From NCBI RefSeq assembly GCF_963576545.1, contig NW_026870554.1, positions 1 through 64,000 of the forward strand: 64,000 bases of DNA, in the 5' to 3' direction. Position 1 is the first letter of the stretch; the number at the start of each line of letters is the position of its first letter. Below, piece after piece: positions 24,931 to 37,730 of the stretch. The position numbers and the translations under genes are program-made. The DNA comes from Limanda limanda. Lineage: Eukaryota; Chordata; Actinopteri; Pleuronectiformes; Pleuronectidae. A model generated the notes under the pieces. That model was not told the origin of the DNA. It did not search any database and saw only the letters and a program-made list of their open reading frames with translations.

Positions 24931-27900
24931 TTTCATCACACATCATCCCAAATGTCACTAAACAGCTGGAAACGGGGAGATAAGCCTTTTTTGGAAGCAT
25001 TGATTAAGATTTCTGACTTTTTCATCACATGTCAGCCCAAGTGTCAGAAAAGCGCTGGAAACAGGGAGATCTGCCTTTTTTTGGAAGAAAAGGTTATATT
25101 CTTGAATTTTTCATCACACATCATCCCAAATGTCACTAAACAGCTGGAAACGGGGAGATAAGCCTTTTTTGGAAGCATTGATTAAGATTTCTGACTTTTT
25201 CATCACATGTCAGCCCAAGTGTCAAAAAAGCGCTGGAAACAGGGAGATCTGCCTTTTTTTGGAAGAAAAGGTTATATTCTTGAATTTTTCATCACACATC
25301 ATCCCAAATGTCACTTAACAGCTGGAAACGGGGAGATAAGCCTTTTTTGGAAGCATTGATTAAGATTTCTGACTTTTTCATCACATGTCAGCCCAAGTGT
25401 CAGAAAAGCGCTGGAAACAGGGAGATAAGCCTTTTTTGGAAGAAATGGTTAAATTCTTGAATTTTTCATCACACATCATCCCAAATGTCACTAAACAGCT
25501 GGAAACGGGGAGATAAGCCTTTTTTGGAAGCATTGATTAAGATTTCTGACTTTTTCATCACATGTCAGCCCAAGTGTCAAAAAAGCGCTGGAAACAGGGA
25601 GATCTGCCTTTTTTTGGAAGAAAAGGTTATTTTCTTGAATTTTTCATCACACATCATCCCTAATGTCACTAAACAGCTGGAAACGGGGAGATAAGCCTTT
25701 TTTGGAAGCATTGATTAAGATTTCTGACTTTTTCATCACATGTCAGCCCAAGTGTCAGAAAAGCGCTGGAAACAGGGAGATAAGCCTTTTTTGGAAGAAA
25801 TGGTTAAATTCTTGAATTTTTCATCACACATCATCCCAAATGTCACTAAACAGCTGGAAACGGGGAGATAAGCCTTTTTTGGAAGCAATGGTTAACATTT
25901 TGACTTTTTCATCACATATCAGCTCGTGTCAGAAAAGCGCTGGAAACAGGGAGATCTGCCGTTTTTTGGAAGAAAAGGTTAAATTCTTGAATTTTTCATC
26001 ACACATCATCCCAAATGTCACTAAACAGCTGGAAACGGGGAGATAAGCCTTTTTTGGAAGCATTGATTAAGATTTCTGACTTTTTCATCACATGTCAGCC
26101 CAAGTGTCAAAAAAGCGCTGGAAACAGGGAGATCTGCCTTTTTTTGGAAGAAAAGGTTATATTCTTGAATTTTTCATCACACATCATCCCAAATGTCACT
26201 AAACAACTGGAAACGGGGAGATAAGCCTTTTTTGGAAGCAATGGTTAACATTTTGACTTTTTCATCACATATCAGCTCCAGTGTCAGAAAAGCGCTGGGA
26301 ACAGGGAGATCTGCCTTTTTTTGGAAGAAAAGGTTAAATTCTTGAATTTTTCATCACACATCATCCCAAATGTCACTAAACAGCTGGAAACGGGGAGATA
26401 AGCCTTTTTTGGAAGCATTGATTAAGATTTCTGACTTTTTCATCACATGTCAGCCCAAGTGTCAGAAAAGCGCTGGAAACAGGGAGATAAGCCTTTTTTG
26501 GAAGAAATGGTTAAATTCTTGAATTTTTCATCACACATCATCCCAAATGTCACTAAACAGCTGGAAACGGGGAGATAAGCCTTTTTTGGAAGCATTGATT
26601 AAGATTTCTGACTTTTTCATCACATGTCAGCCCAAGTGTCAGAAAAGCGCTGGAAACAGGGAGATCTGCCTTTTTTTGGAAGAAAAGGTTATATTCTTGA
26701 ATTTTTCATCACACATCATCCCAAATGTCACTAAACAGCTGGAAACGGGGAGATAAGCCTTTTTTGGAAGCATTGATTAAGATTTCTGACTTTTTCATCA
26801 CATGTCAGCCCAAGTGTCAAAAAAGCGCTGGAAACAGGGAGATCTGCCTTTTTTTGGAAGAAAAGGTTATATTCTTGAATTTTTCATCACACATCATCCC
26901 AAATGTCACTTAACAGCTGGAAACGGGGAGATAAGCCTTTTTTGGAAGCATTGATTAAGATTTCTGACTTTTTCATCACATGTCAGCCCAAGTGTCAGAA
27001 AAGCGCTGGAAACAGGGAGATAAGCCTTTTTTGGAAGAAATGGTTAAATTCTTGAATTTTTCATCACACATCATCCCAAATGTCACTAAACAGCTGGAAA
27101 CGGGGAGATAAGCCTTTTTTGGAAGCATTGATTAAGATTTCTGACTTTTTCATCACATGTCAGCCCAAGTGTCAAAAAAGCGCTGGAAACAGGGAGATCT
27201 GCCTTTTTTTGGAAGAAAAGGTTATTTTCTTGAATTTTCATCACACATCATCCCTAATGTCACTAAACAGCTGGAAACGGGGAGATAAGCCTTTTTTGGA
27301 AGCATTGATTAAGATTTCTGACTTTTTCATCACATGTCAGCCCAAGTGTCAGAAAAGCGCTGGAAACAGGGAGATAAGCCTTTTTTGGAAGAAATGGTTA
27401 AATTCTTGAATTTTTCATCACACATCATCCCAAATGTCACTAAACAGCTGGAAACGGGGAGATAAGCCTTTTTTGGAAGCAATGGTTAACATTTTGACTT
27501 TTTCATCACATATCAGCTCGTGTCAGAAAAGCGCTGGAAACAGGGAGATCTGCCGTTTTTTGGAAGAAAAGGTTAAATTCTTGAATTTTTCATCACACAT
27601 CATCCCAAATGTCACTAAACAGCTGGAAACGGGAGATAAGCCTTTTTTGGAAGCATTGATTAAGATTTCTGACTTTTTCATCACATGTCAGCCCAAGTGT
27701 CAAAAAAGCGCTGGAAACAGGGAGATCTGCCTTTTTTTGGAAGAAAAGGTTATATTCTTGAATTTTTCATCACACATCATCCCAAATGTCACTAAACAAC
27801 TGGAAACGGGGAGATAAGCCTTTTTTGGAAGCAATGGTTAACATTTTGACTTTTTCATCACATATCAGCTCCAGTGTCAGAAAAGCGCTGGGAACAGGGA

Positions 27901-28120
27901 GATCTGCCTTTTTTTGGAAGAAAAGGTTAAATTCTTGAATTTTTCATCACACATCATCCCAAATGTCACTAAACAGCTGGAAACGGGGAGATAAGCCTTT
28001 TTTGGAAGCATTGATTAAGATTTCTGACTTTTTCATCACATGTCAGCCCAAGTGTCAGAAAAGCGCTGGAAACAGGGAGATAAGCCTTTTTTGGAAGAAA
28101 TGGTTAAATTCTTGAATTTT
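24931..28120. repeat. Tandem 9-monomer HOR, two copies of ~1,595 bp
   Basis: Copies run at about 24931-26525 and 26526-28120. Markers in order are CACTTAACAG (25314 and 26910), CCCTAATG (25660 and 27254), V' (25871 and 27466), CAACTGG, and a V-b monomer with GCTGGGAACAGGG (26298 and 27890). The second copy has three private single-base losses: T4 instead of T5 near 27235 and 28118, and GGG instead of GGGG near 27632. Confidence 0.82.
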
Positions 28121-28399
28121 CATCACACATCATCCCAAATGTCACTAAACAGCTGGAAACGGGGAGATAAGCCTTTTTTGGAAGCATTGATTAAGATTTC
28201 TGACTTTTTCATCACATGTCAGCCCAAGTGTCAAAAAAGCGCTGGAAACAGGGAGATCTGCCATTTTTTGGAAGAAAAGGTTATATTCTTGAATTTTTCA
28301 TCACACATCATCCCAAATGTCACTAAACAGCTGGAAACGGGGAGATAAGCCTTTTTTGGAAGCATTGATTAAGATTTCTGACTTTTTCATCACATGTCA

Positions 28400-30650
28400 G
28401 CCCAAGTGTCAGAAAAGCGCTGGAAACAGGGAGATAAGCCTTTTTTGGAAGAAATGGTTAAATTCTTGAATTTTTCATCACACATCATCCCAAATGTCAC
28501 TAAACAGCTGGAAACGGGGAGATCAGCCTTTTTTGGAAGCATTGATTAAGATTTCTGACTTTTTCATCACATGTCAGCCCAAGTGTCAGAAAAGCGCTGG
28601 AAACAGGGAGATCTGCCTTTTTTTGGAAGAAAAGGTTATATTCTTGAATTTTTCATCACACATCATCCCAAATGTCACTAAACAGCTGGAAACGGGGAGA
28701 TAAGCCTTTTTTGGAAGCATTGATTAAGATTTCTGACTTTTTCATCACATGTCAGCCCAAGTGTCAGAAAAGCGCTGGAAACAGGGAGATAAGCCTTTTT
28801 TGGAAGAAATGGTTAAATTCTTGAATTTTTCATCACACATCATCCCAAATGTCACTAAACAGCTGGAAACGGGGAGATAAGCCTTTTTTGGAAGCATTGA
28901 TTAAGATTTCTGACTTTTTCATCACATGTCAGCCCAAGTGTCAAAAAAGCGCTGGAAACAGGGAGATCTGCCTTTTTTTGGAAGAAAAGGTTATATTCTT
29001 GAATTTTTCATCACACATCATCCCAAATGTCACTAAACAGCTGGAAACGGGGAGATAAGCCTTTTTTGGAAGCAATGGTTAACATTTTTACTTTTTCATC
29101 ACATATCAGCTCGTGTCAGAAAAGCGCTGGAAACAGGGAGATCTGCCGTTTTTTGGAAGAAAAGGTTAAATTCTTGAATTTTTCATCACACATCATCCCA
29201 AATGTCACTAAACAGCTGGAAACGGGGAGATAAGCCTTTTTTGGAAGCATTGATTAAGATTTCTGACTTTTTCATCACATGTCAGCCCAAGTGTCAGAAA
29301 AGCGTTGGAAACAGGGAGATAAGCCTTTTTTGGAAGAAATGGTTAAATTCTTGAATTTTTCATCACACATCATCCCAAATGTCACTAAACAGCTGGAAAC
29401 GGGGAGATAAGCCTTTTTTGGAAGCAATGGTTAACATTTTGACTTTTTCATCACATGTCAGCCCAAGTGTCAGAAAAGCGCTGGAAACAGGGAGATAAGC
29501 CTTTTTTGGAAGAAATGGTTAAATTCTTGAATTTTTCATCACACATCATCCCAAATGTCACTAAACAGCTGGAAACGGGGAGATAAGCCTTTTTTGGAAG
29601 CATTGATTAAGATTTCTGACTTTTTCATCACATGTCAGCCCAAGTGTCAAAAAAGCGCTGGAAACAGGGAGATCTGCCTTTTTTTGGAAGAAAAGGTTAT
29701 ATTCTTGAATTTTTCATCACACATCATCCCAAATGTCACTAAACAACTGGAAACGGGGAGATAAGCCTTTTTTGGAAGCAATGGTTAACATTTTGACTTT
29801 TTCATCACATATCAGCTCCAGTGTCAGAAAAGCGCTGGAAACAGGGAGATCTGCCTTTTTTTGGAAGAAAAGGTTAAATTCTTGAATTTTTCATCACACA
29901 TCATCCCAAATGTCACTAAACAGCTGGAAACGGGGAGATAAGCCTTTTTTGGAAGCATTGATTAAGATTTCTGACTTTTTCATCACATGTCAGCCCAAGT
30001 GTCAGAAAAGCGCTGGAAACAGGGAGATCTGCCTTTTTTTGGAAGAAAAGGTTATATTCTTGAATTTTTCATCACACATCATCCCAAATGTCACTAAACA
30101 GCTGGAAACGGGGAGATAAGCCTTTTTTGGAAGCATTGATTAAGATTTCTGACTTTTTCATCACATGTCAGCCCAAGTGTCAAAAAAGCGCTGGAAACAG
30201 GGAGATCTGCCTTTTTTTGGAAGAAAAGGTTATATTCTTGAATTTTTCATCACACATCATCCCAAATGTCACTTAACAGCTGGAAACGGGGAGATAAGCC
30301 TTTTTTGGAAGCATTGATTAAGATTTCTGACTTTTTCATCACATGTCAGCCCAAGTGTCAGAAAAGCGCTGGAAACAGGGAGATAAGCCTTTTTTGGAAG
30401 AAATGGTTAAATTCTTGAATTTTTCATCACACATCATCCCAAATGTCACTAAACAGCTGGAAACGGGGAGATAAGCCTTTTTTGGAAGCATTGATTAAGA
30501 TTTCTGACTTTTTCATCACATGTCAGCCCAAGTGTCAAAAAAGCGCTGGAAACAGGGAGATCTGCCTTTTTTTGGAAGAAAAGGTTATTTTCTTGAATTT
30601 TTCATCACACATCATCCCTAATGTCACTAAACAGCTGGAAACGGGGAGAT
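28400..30650. repeat. Second copy of the 23.4-25.7 kb segment (offset 4,958-4,959 bp)
   Basis: Anchors at 23535, 23890, 24068, 24597, 24952, 25130 and 25485 reappear at 28494, 28849, 29027, 29555, 29910, 30088 and 30443. The segment carries GATCAGCC, the V' trio, CAACTGG, CACTTAACAG and CCCTAATG in the same order. A third copy lies 4,778 bp further on, from about 33.8 to 35.4 kb. Confidence 0.82.
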
Positions 30651-33600
30651 AAGCCTTTTTTGGAAGCATTGATTAAGATTTCTGACTTTTTCATCACATG
30701 TCAGCCCAAGTGTCAGAAAAGCGCTGGAAACAGGGAGATAAGCCTTTTTTGGAAGAAATGGTTAAATTCTTGAATTTTTCATCACACATCATCCCAAATG
30801 TCACTAAACAGCTGGAAACGGGGAGATCAGCCTTTTTTGGAAGCATTGATTAAGATTTCTGACTTTTTCATCACATGTCAGCCCAAGTGTCAGAAAAGCG
30901 CTGGAAACAGGGAGATCTGCCTTTTTTGGAAGAAAAGGTTATATTCTTGAATTTTTCATCACACATCATCCCAAATGTCACTAAACAGCTGGAAACGGGG
31001 AGATAAGCCTGTTTTGGAAGCAATGGTTAACATTTTGACTTTTTCATCACATATCAGCTCGTGTCAGAAAAGCGCTGGAAACAGGGAGATCTGCCGTTTT
31101 TTGGAAGAAAAGGTTAAATTCTTGAATTTTTCATCACACATCATCCCAAATGTCACTAAACAGCTGGAAACGGGGAGATAAGCCTTTTTTGGAAGCATTG
31201 ATTAAGATTTCTGACTTTTTCATCACATGTCAGCCCAAGTGTCAAAAAAGCGCTGGAAACAGGGAGATCTGCCTTTTTTTGGAAGAAAAGGTTATATTCT
31301 TGAATTTTTCATCACACATCATCCCAAATGTCACTAAACAACTGGAAACGGGGAGATAAGCCTTTTTTGGAAGCAATGGTTAACATTTTGACTTTTTCAT
31401 CACATATCAGCTCCAGTGTCAGAAAAGCGCTGGGAACAGGGAGATCTGCCTTTTTTTGGAAGAAAAGGTTAAATTCTTGAATTTTTCATCACACATCATC
31501 CCAAATGTCACTAAACAGCTGGAAACGGGGAGATAAGCCTTTTTTGGAAGCATTGATTAAGATTTCTGACTTTTTCATCACATGTCAGCCCAAGTGTCAG
31601 AAAAGCGCTGGAAACAGGGAGATAAGCCTTTTTTGGAAGAAATGGTTAAATTCTTGAATTTTTCATCACACATCATCCCAAATGTCACTAAACAGCTGGA
31701 AACGGGGAGATCAGCCTTTTTTGGAAGCATTGATTAAGATTTCTGACTTTTTCATCACATGTCAGCCCAAGTGTCAGAAAAGCGCTGGAAACAGGGAGAT
31801 AAGCCTTTTTTGGAAGAAATGGTTAAATTCTTGAATTTTTCATCACACATCATCCCAAATGTCACTAAACAGCTGGAAACGGGGAGATAAGCCTTTTTTG
31901 GAAGCATTGATTAAGATTTCTGACTTTTTCATCACATGTCAGCCCAAGTGTCAAAAAAGCGCTGGAAACAGGGAGATCTGCCTTTTTTTGGAAGAAAAGG
32001 TTATATTCTTGAATTTTTCATCACACATCATCCCAAATGTCACTAAACAGCTGGAAACGGGGAGATAAGCCTTTTTTGGAAGCAATGGTTAACATTTTTA
32101 CTTTTTCATCACATATCAGCTCGTGTCAGAAAAGCGCTGGAAACAGGGAGATCTGCCGTTTTTTGGAAGAAAAGGTTAAATTCTTGAATTTTTCATCACA
32201 CATCATCCCAAATGTCACTAAACAGCTGGAAACGGGGAGATAAGCCTTTTTTGGAAGCATTGATTAAGATTTCTGACTTTTTCATCACATGTCAGCCCAA
32301 GTGTCAGAAAAGCGTTGGAAACAGGGAGATAAGCCTTTTTTGGAAGAAATGGTTAAATTCTTGAATTTTTCATCACACATCATCCCAAATGTCACTAAAC
32401 AGCTGGAAACGGGGAGATAAGCCTTTTTTGGAAGCATTGATTAAGATTTCTGACTTTTTCATCACATGTCAGCCCAAGTGTCAGAAAAGCGCTGGAAACA
32501 GGGAGATAAGCCTTTTTTGGAAGAAATGGTTAAATTCTTGAATTTTTCATCACACATCATCCCAAATGTCACTAAACAGCTGGAAACGGGGAGATCAGCC
32601 TTTTTTGGAAGCATTGATTAAGATTTCTGACTTTTTCATCACATGTCAGCCCAAGTGTCAGAAAAGCGCTGGAAACAGGGAGATCTGCCTTTTTTGGAAG
32701 AAAAGGTTATATTCTTGAATTTTTCATCACACATCATCCCAAATGTCACTAAACAGCTGGAAACGGGGAGATAAGCCTGTTTTGGAAGCAATGGTTAACA
32801 TTTTGACTTTTTCATCACATATCAGCTCGTGTCAGAAAAGCGCTGGAAACAGGGAGATCTGCCGTTTTTTGGAAGAAAAGGTTAAATTCTTGAATTTTTC
32901 ATCACACATCATCCCAAATGTCACTAAACAGCTGGAAACGGGGAGATAAGCCTTTTTTGGAAGCATTGATTAAGATTTCTGACTTTTTCATCACATGTCA
33001 GCCCAAGTGTCAAAAAAGCGCTGGAAACAGGGAGATCTGCCTTTTTTTGGAAGAAAAGGTTATATTCTTGAATTTTTCATCACACATCATCCCAAATGTC
33101 ACTAAACAACTGGAAACGGGGAGATAAGCCTTTTTTGGAAGCAATGGTTAACATTTTGACTTTTTCATCACATATCAGCTCCAGTGTCAGAAAAGCGCTG
33201 GGAACAGGGAGAACTGCCTTTTTTTGGAAGAAAAGGTTAAATTCTTGAATTTTTCATCACACATCATCCCAAATGTCACTAAACAGCTGGAAACGGGGAG
33301 ATAAGCCTTTTTTGGAAGCATTGATTAAGATTTCTGACTTTTTCATCACATGTCAGCCCAAGTGTCAGAAAAGCGCTGGAAACAGGGAGATAAGCCTTTT
33401 TTGGAAGAAATGGTTAAATTCTTGAATTTTTCATCACACATCATCCCAAATGTCACTAAACAGCTGGAAACGGGGAGATCAGCCTTTTTTGGAAGCATTG
33501 ATTAAGATTTCTGACTTTTTCATCACATGTCAGCCCAAGTGTCAGAAAAGCGCTGGAAACAGGGAGATAAGCCTTTTTTGGAAGAAATGGTTAAATTCTT

Positions 33601-34175
33601 GAATTTTTCATCACACATCATCCCAAATGTCACTAAACAGCTGGAAACGGGGAGATAAGCCTTTTTTGGAAGCATTGATTAAGATTTCTGACTTTTTCAT
33701 CACATGTCAGCCCAAGTGTCAAAAAAGCGCTGGAAACAGGGAGATCTGCCTTTTTTTGGAAGAAAAGGTTATATTCTTGAATTTTTCATCACACATCATC
33801 CCAAATGTCACTAAACAGCTGGAAACGGGGAGATAAGCCTTTTTTGGAAGCAATGGTTAACATTTTTACTTTTTCATCACATATCAGCTCGTGTCAGAAA
33901 AGCGCTGGAAACAGGGAGATCTGCCGTTTTTTGGAAGAAAAGGTTAAATTCTTGAATTTTTCATCACACATCATCCCAAATGTCACTAAACAGCTGGAAA
34001 CGGGGAGATAAGCCTTTTTTGGAAGCATTGATTAAGATTTCTGACTTTTTCATCACATGTCAGCCCAAGTGTCAGAAAAGCGTTGGAAACAGGGAGATAA
34101 GCCTTTTTTGGAAGAAATGGTTAAATTCTTGAATTTTTCATCACACATCATCCCAAATGTCACTAAACAGCTGGA
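30640..34175. repeat. Tandem 10-monomer HOR, two copies of 1,768 bp
   Basis: Copies run at about 30640-32407 and 32408-34175. Markers in order are GATCAGCC with a GATCTGCC-T6 tail, V' with GCCTGTTTTGG (31010 and 32778), CAACTGG, GCTGGGAACAGGG (31432 and 33200), a second GATCAGCC, the TTTTTAC V' and the GCGTTGG monomer. Four separate anchor pairs give exactly 1,768 bp. The second copy has GAGAACTGCC near 33209 where the first has GAGATCTGCC. Confidence 0.85.
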
Positions 34176-37100
34176 AACGGGGAGATAAGCCTTTTTTGGA
34201 AGCAATGGTTAACATTTTGACTTTTTCATCACATGTCAGCCCAAGTGTCAGAAAAGCGCTGGAAACAGGGAGATAAGCCTTTTTTGGAAGAAATGGTTAA
34301 ATTCTTGAATTTTTCATCACACATCATCCCAAATGTCACTAAACAGCTGGAAACGGGGAGATAAGCCTTTTTTGGAAGCATTGATTAAGATTTCTGACTT
34401 TTTCATCACATGTCAGCCCAAGTGTCAAAAAAGCGCTGGAAACAGGGAGATCTGCCTTTTTTTGGAAGAAAAGGTTATATTCTTGAATTTTTCATCACAC
34501 ATCATCCCAAATGTCACTAAACAACTGGAAACGGGGAGATAAGCCTTTTTTGGAAGCAATGGTTAACATTTTGACTTTTTCATCACATATCAGCTCCAGT
34601 GTCAGAAAAGCGCTGGAAACAGGGAGATCTGCCTTTTTTTGGAAGAAAAGGTTAAATTCTTGAATTTTTCATCACACATCATCCCAAATGTCACTAAACA
34701 GCTGGAAACGGGGAGATAAGCCTTTTTTGGAAGCATTGATTAAGATTTCTGACTTTTTCATCACATGTCAGCCCAAGTGTCAGAAAAGCGCTGGAAACAG
34801 GGAGATCTGCCTTTTTTTGGAAGAAAAGGTTATATTCTTGAATTTTTCATCACACATCATCCCAAATGTCACTAAACAGCTGGAAACGGGGAGATAAGCC
34901 TTTTTTGGAAGCATTGATTAAGATTTCTGACTTTTTCATCACACGTCAGCCCAAGTGTCAAAAAAGCGCTGGAAACAGGGAGATCTGCCTTTTTTTGGAA
35001 GAAAAGGTTATATTCTTGAATTTTTCATCACACATCATCCCAAATGTCACTTAACAGCTGGAAACGGGGAGATAAGCCTTTTTTGGAAGCATTGATTAAG
35101 ATTTCTGACTTTTTCATCACATGTCAGCCCAAGTGTCAGAAAAGCGCTGGAAACAGGGAGATAAGCCTTTTTTGGAAGAAATGGTTAAATTCTTGAATTT
35201 TTCATCACACATCATCCCAAATGTCACTAAACAGCTGGAAACGGGGAGATAAGCCTTTTTTGGAAGCATTGATTAAGATTTCTGACTTTTTCATCACATG
35301 TCAGCCCAAGTGTCAAAAAAGCGCTGGAAACAGGGAGATCTGCCTTTTTTTGGAAGAAAAGGTTATTTTCTTGAATTTTTCATCACACATCATCCCTACT
35401 GTCACTAAACAGCTGGAAACGGGGAGATAAGCCTTTTTTGGAAGCATTGATTAAGATTTCTGACTTTTTCATCACATGTCAGCCCAAGTGTCAGAAAAGC
35501 GCTGGAAACAGGGAGATAAGCCTTTTTTGGAAGAAATGGTTAAATTCTTGAATTTTTCATCACACATCATCCCAAATGTCACTAAACAGCTGGAAACGGG
35601 GAGATCAGCCTTTTTTGGAAGCATTGATTAAGATTTCTGACTTTTTCATCACATGTCAGCCCAAGTGTCAGAAAAGCGCTGGAAACAGGGAGATCTGCCT
35701 TTTTTGGAAGAAAAGGTTATATTCTTGAATTTTTCATCACACATCATCCCAAATGTCACTAAACAGCTGGAAACGGGGAGATAAGCCTTTTTTGGAAGCA
35801 ATGGTTAACATTTTGACTTTTTCATCACATATCAGCTCGTGTCAGAAAAGCGCTGGAAACAGGGAGATCTGCCGTTTTTTGGAAGAAAAGGTTAAATTCT
35901 TGAATTTTTCATCACACATCATCCCAAATGTCACTAAACAGCTGGAAACGGGGAGATAAGCCTTTTTTGGAAGCATTGATTAAGATTTCTGACTTTTTCA
36001 TCACATGTCAGCCCAAGTGTCAAAAAAGCGCTGGAAACAGGGAGATCTGCCTTTTTTTGGAAGAAAAGGTTATATTCTTGAATTTTTCATCACACATCAT
36101 CCCAAATGTCACTAAACAACTGGAAACGGGGAGATAAGCCTTTTTTGGAAGCAATGGTTAACATTTTGACTTTTTCATCACATATCAGCTCCAGTGTCAG
36201 AAAAGCGCTGGGAACAGGGAGATCTGCCTTTTTTTGGAAGAAAAGGTTAAATTCTTGAATTTTTCATCACACATCATCCCAAATGTCACTAAACAGCTGG
36301 AAACGGGGAGATAAGCCTTTTTTGGAAGCATTGATTAAGATTTCTGACTTTTTCATCACATGTCAGCCCAAGTGTCAGAAAAGCGCTGGAAACAGGGAGA
36401 TAAGCCTTTTTTGGAAGAAATGGTTAAATTCTTGAATTTTTCATCACACATCATCCCAAATGTCACTAAACAGCTGGAAACGGGGAGATCAGCCTTTTTT
36501 GGAAGCATTGATTAAGATTTCTGACTTTTTCATCACATGTCAGCCCAAGTGTCAGAAAAGCGCTGGAAACAGGGAGATCTGCCTTTTTTTGGAAGAAAAG
36601 GTTATATTCTTGAATTTTTCATCACACATCATCCCAAATGTCACTAAACAGCTGGAAACGGGGAGGTAAGCCTTTTTTGGAAGCATTGATTAAGATTTCT
36701 GACTTTTTCATCACATGTCAGCCCAAGTGTCAGAAAAGCGCTGGAAACAGGGAGATAAGCCTTTTTTGGAAGAAATGGTTAAATTCTTGAATTTTTCATC
36801 ACACATCATCCCAAATGTCACTAAACAGCTGGAAACGGGGAGATAAGCCTTTTTTGGAAGCATTGATTAAGATTTCTGACTTTTTCATCACATGTCAGCC
36901 CAAGTGTCAAAAAAGCGCTGGAAACAGGGAGATCTGCCTTTTTTTGGAAGAAAAGGTTATATTCTTGAATTTTTCATCACACATCATCCCAAATGTCACT
37001 TAACAGCTGGAAACGGGGAGATAAGCCTTTTTTGGAAGCATTGATTAAGATTTCTGACTTTTTCATCACATGTCAGCCCAAGTGTCAAAAAAGCGCTGGA

Positions 37101-37730
37101 AACAGGGAGATCTGCCTTTTTTTGGAAGAAAAGGTTATTTTCTTGAATTTTTCATCACACATCATCCCTAATGTCACTAAACAGCTGGAAACGGGGAGAT
37201 AAGCCTTTTTTGGAAGCATTGATTAAGATTTCTGACTTTTTCATCACATGTCAGCCCAAGTGTCAGAAAAGCGCTGGAAACAGGGAGATAAGCCTTTTTT
37301 GGAAGAAATGGTTAAATTCTTGAATTTTTCATCACACATCATCCCAAATGTCACTAAACAGCTGGAAACGGGGAGATAAGCCTTTTTTGGAAGCATTGAT
37401 TAAGATTTCTGACTTTTTCATCACATGTCAGCCCAAGTGTCAAAAAAGCGCTGGAAACAGGGAGATCTGCCTTTTTTTGGAAGAAAAGGTTATTTTCTTG
37501 AATTTTTCATCACACATCATCCCTAATGTCACTAAACAGCTGGAAACGGGGAGATAAGCCTTTTTTGGAAGCATTGATTAAGATTTCTGACTTTTTCATC
37601 ACATGTCAGCCCAAGTGTCAGAAAAGCGCTGGAAACAGGGAGATAAGCCTTTTTTGGAAGAAATGGTTAAATTCTTGAATTTTTCATCACACATCATCCC
37701 AAATGTCACTAAACAGCTGGAAACGGGGAG
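34176..37730. repeat. Third segment copy followed by rearranged 9-mer-type monomers
   Basis: The first part continues the copy of 29.4-31.2 kb at an offset of 4,778 bp (anchors 34333, 34688, 34866, 35221 and 35753). Private changes are CACACGTCAG near 34942 and CCCTACTG near 35396. From about 36.2 kb the same monomer types occur in a shortened order. CACTTAACAG near 37000 is directly followed by a CCCTAATG monomer near 37166, which is then repeated near 37521 at 355 bp spacing. GGGAGGTAAG near 36663 is private. Confidence 0.75.
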
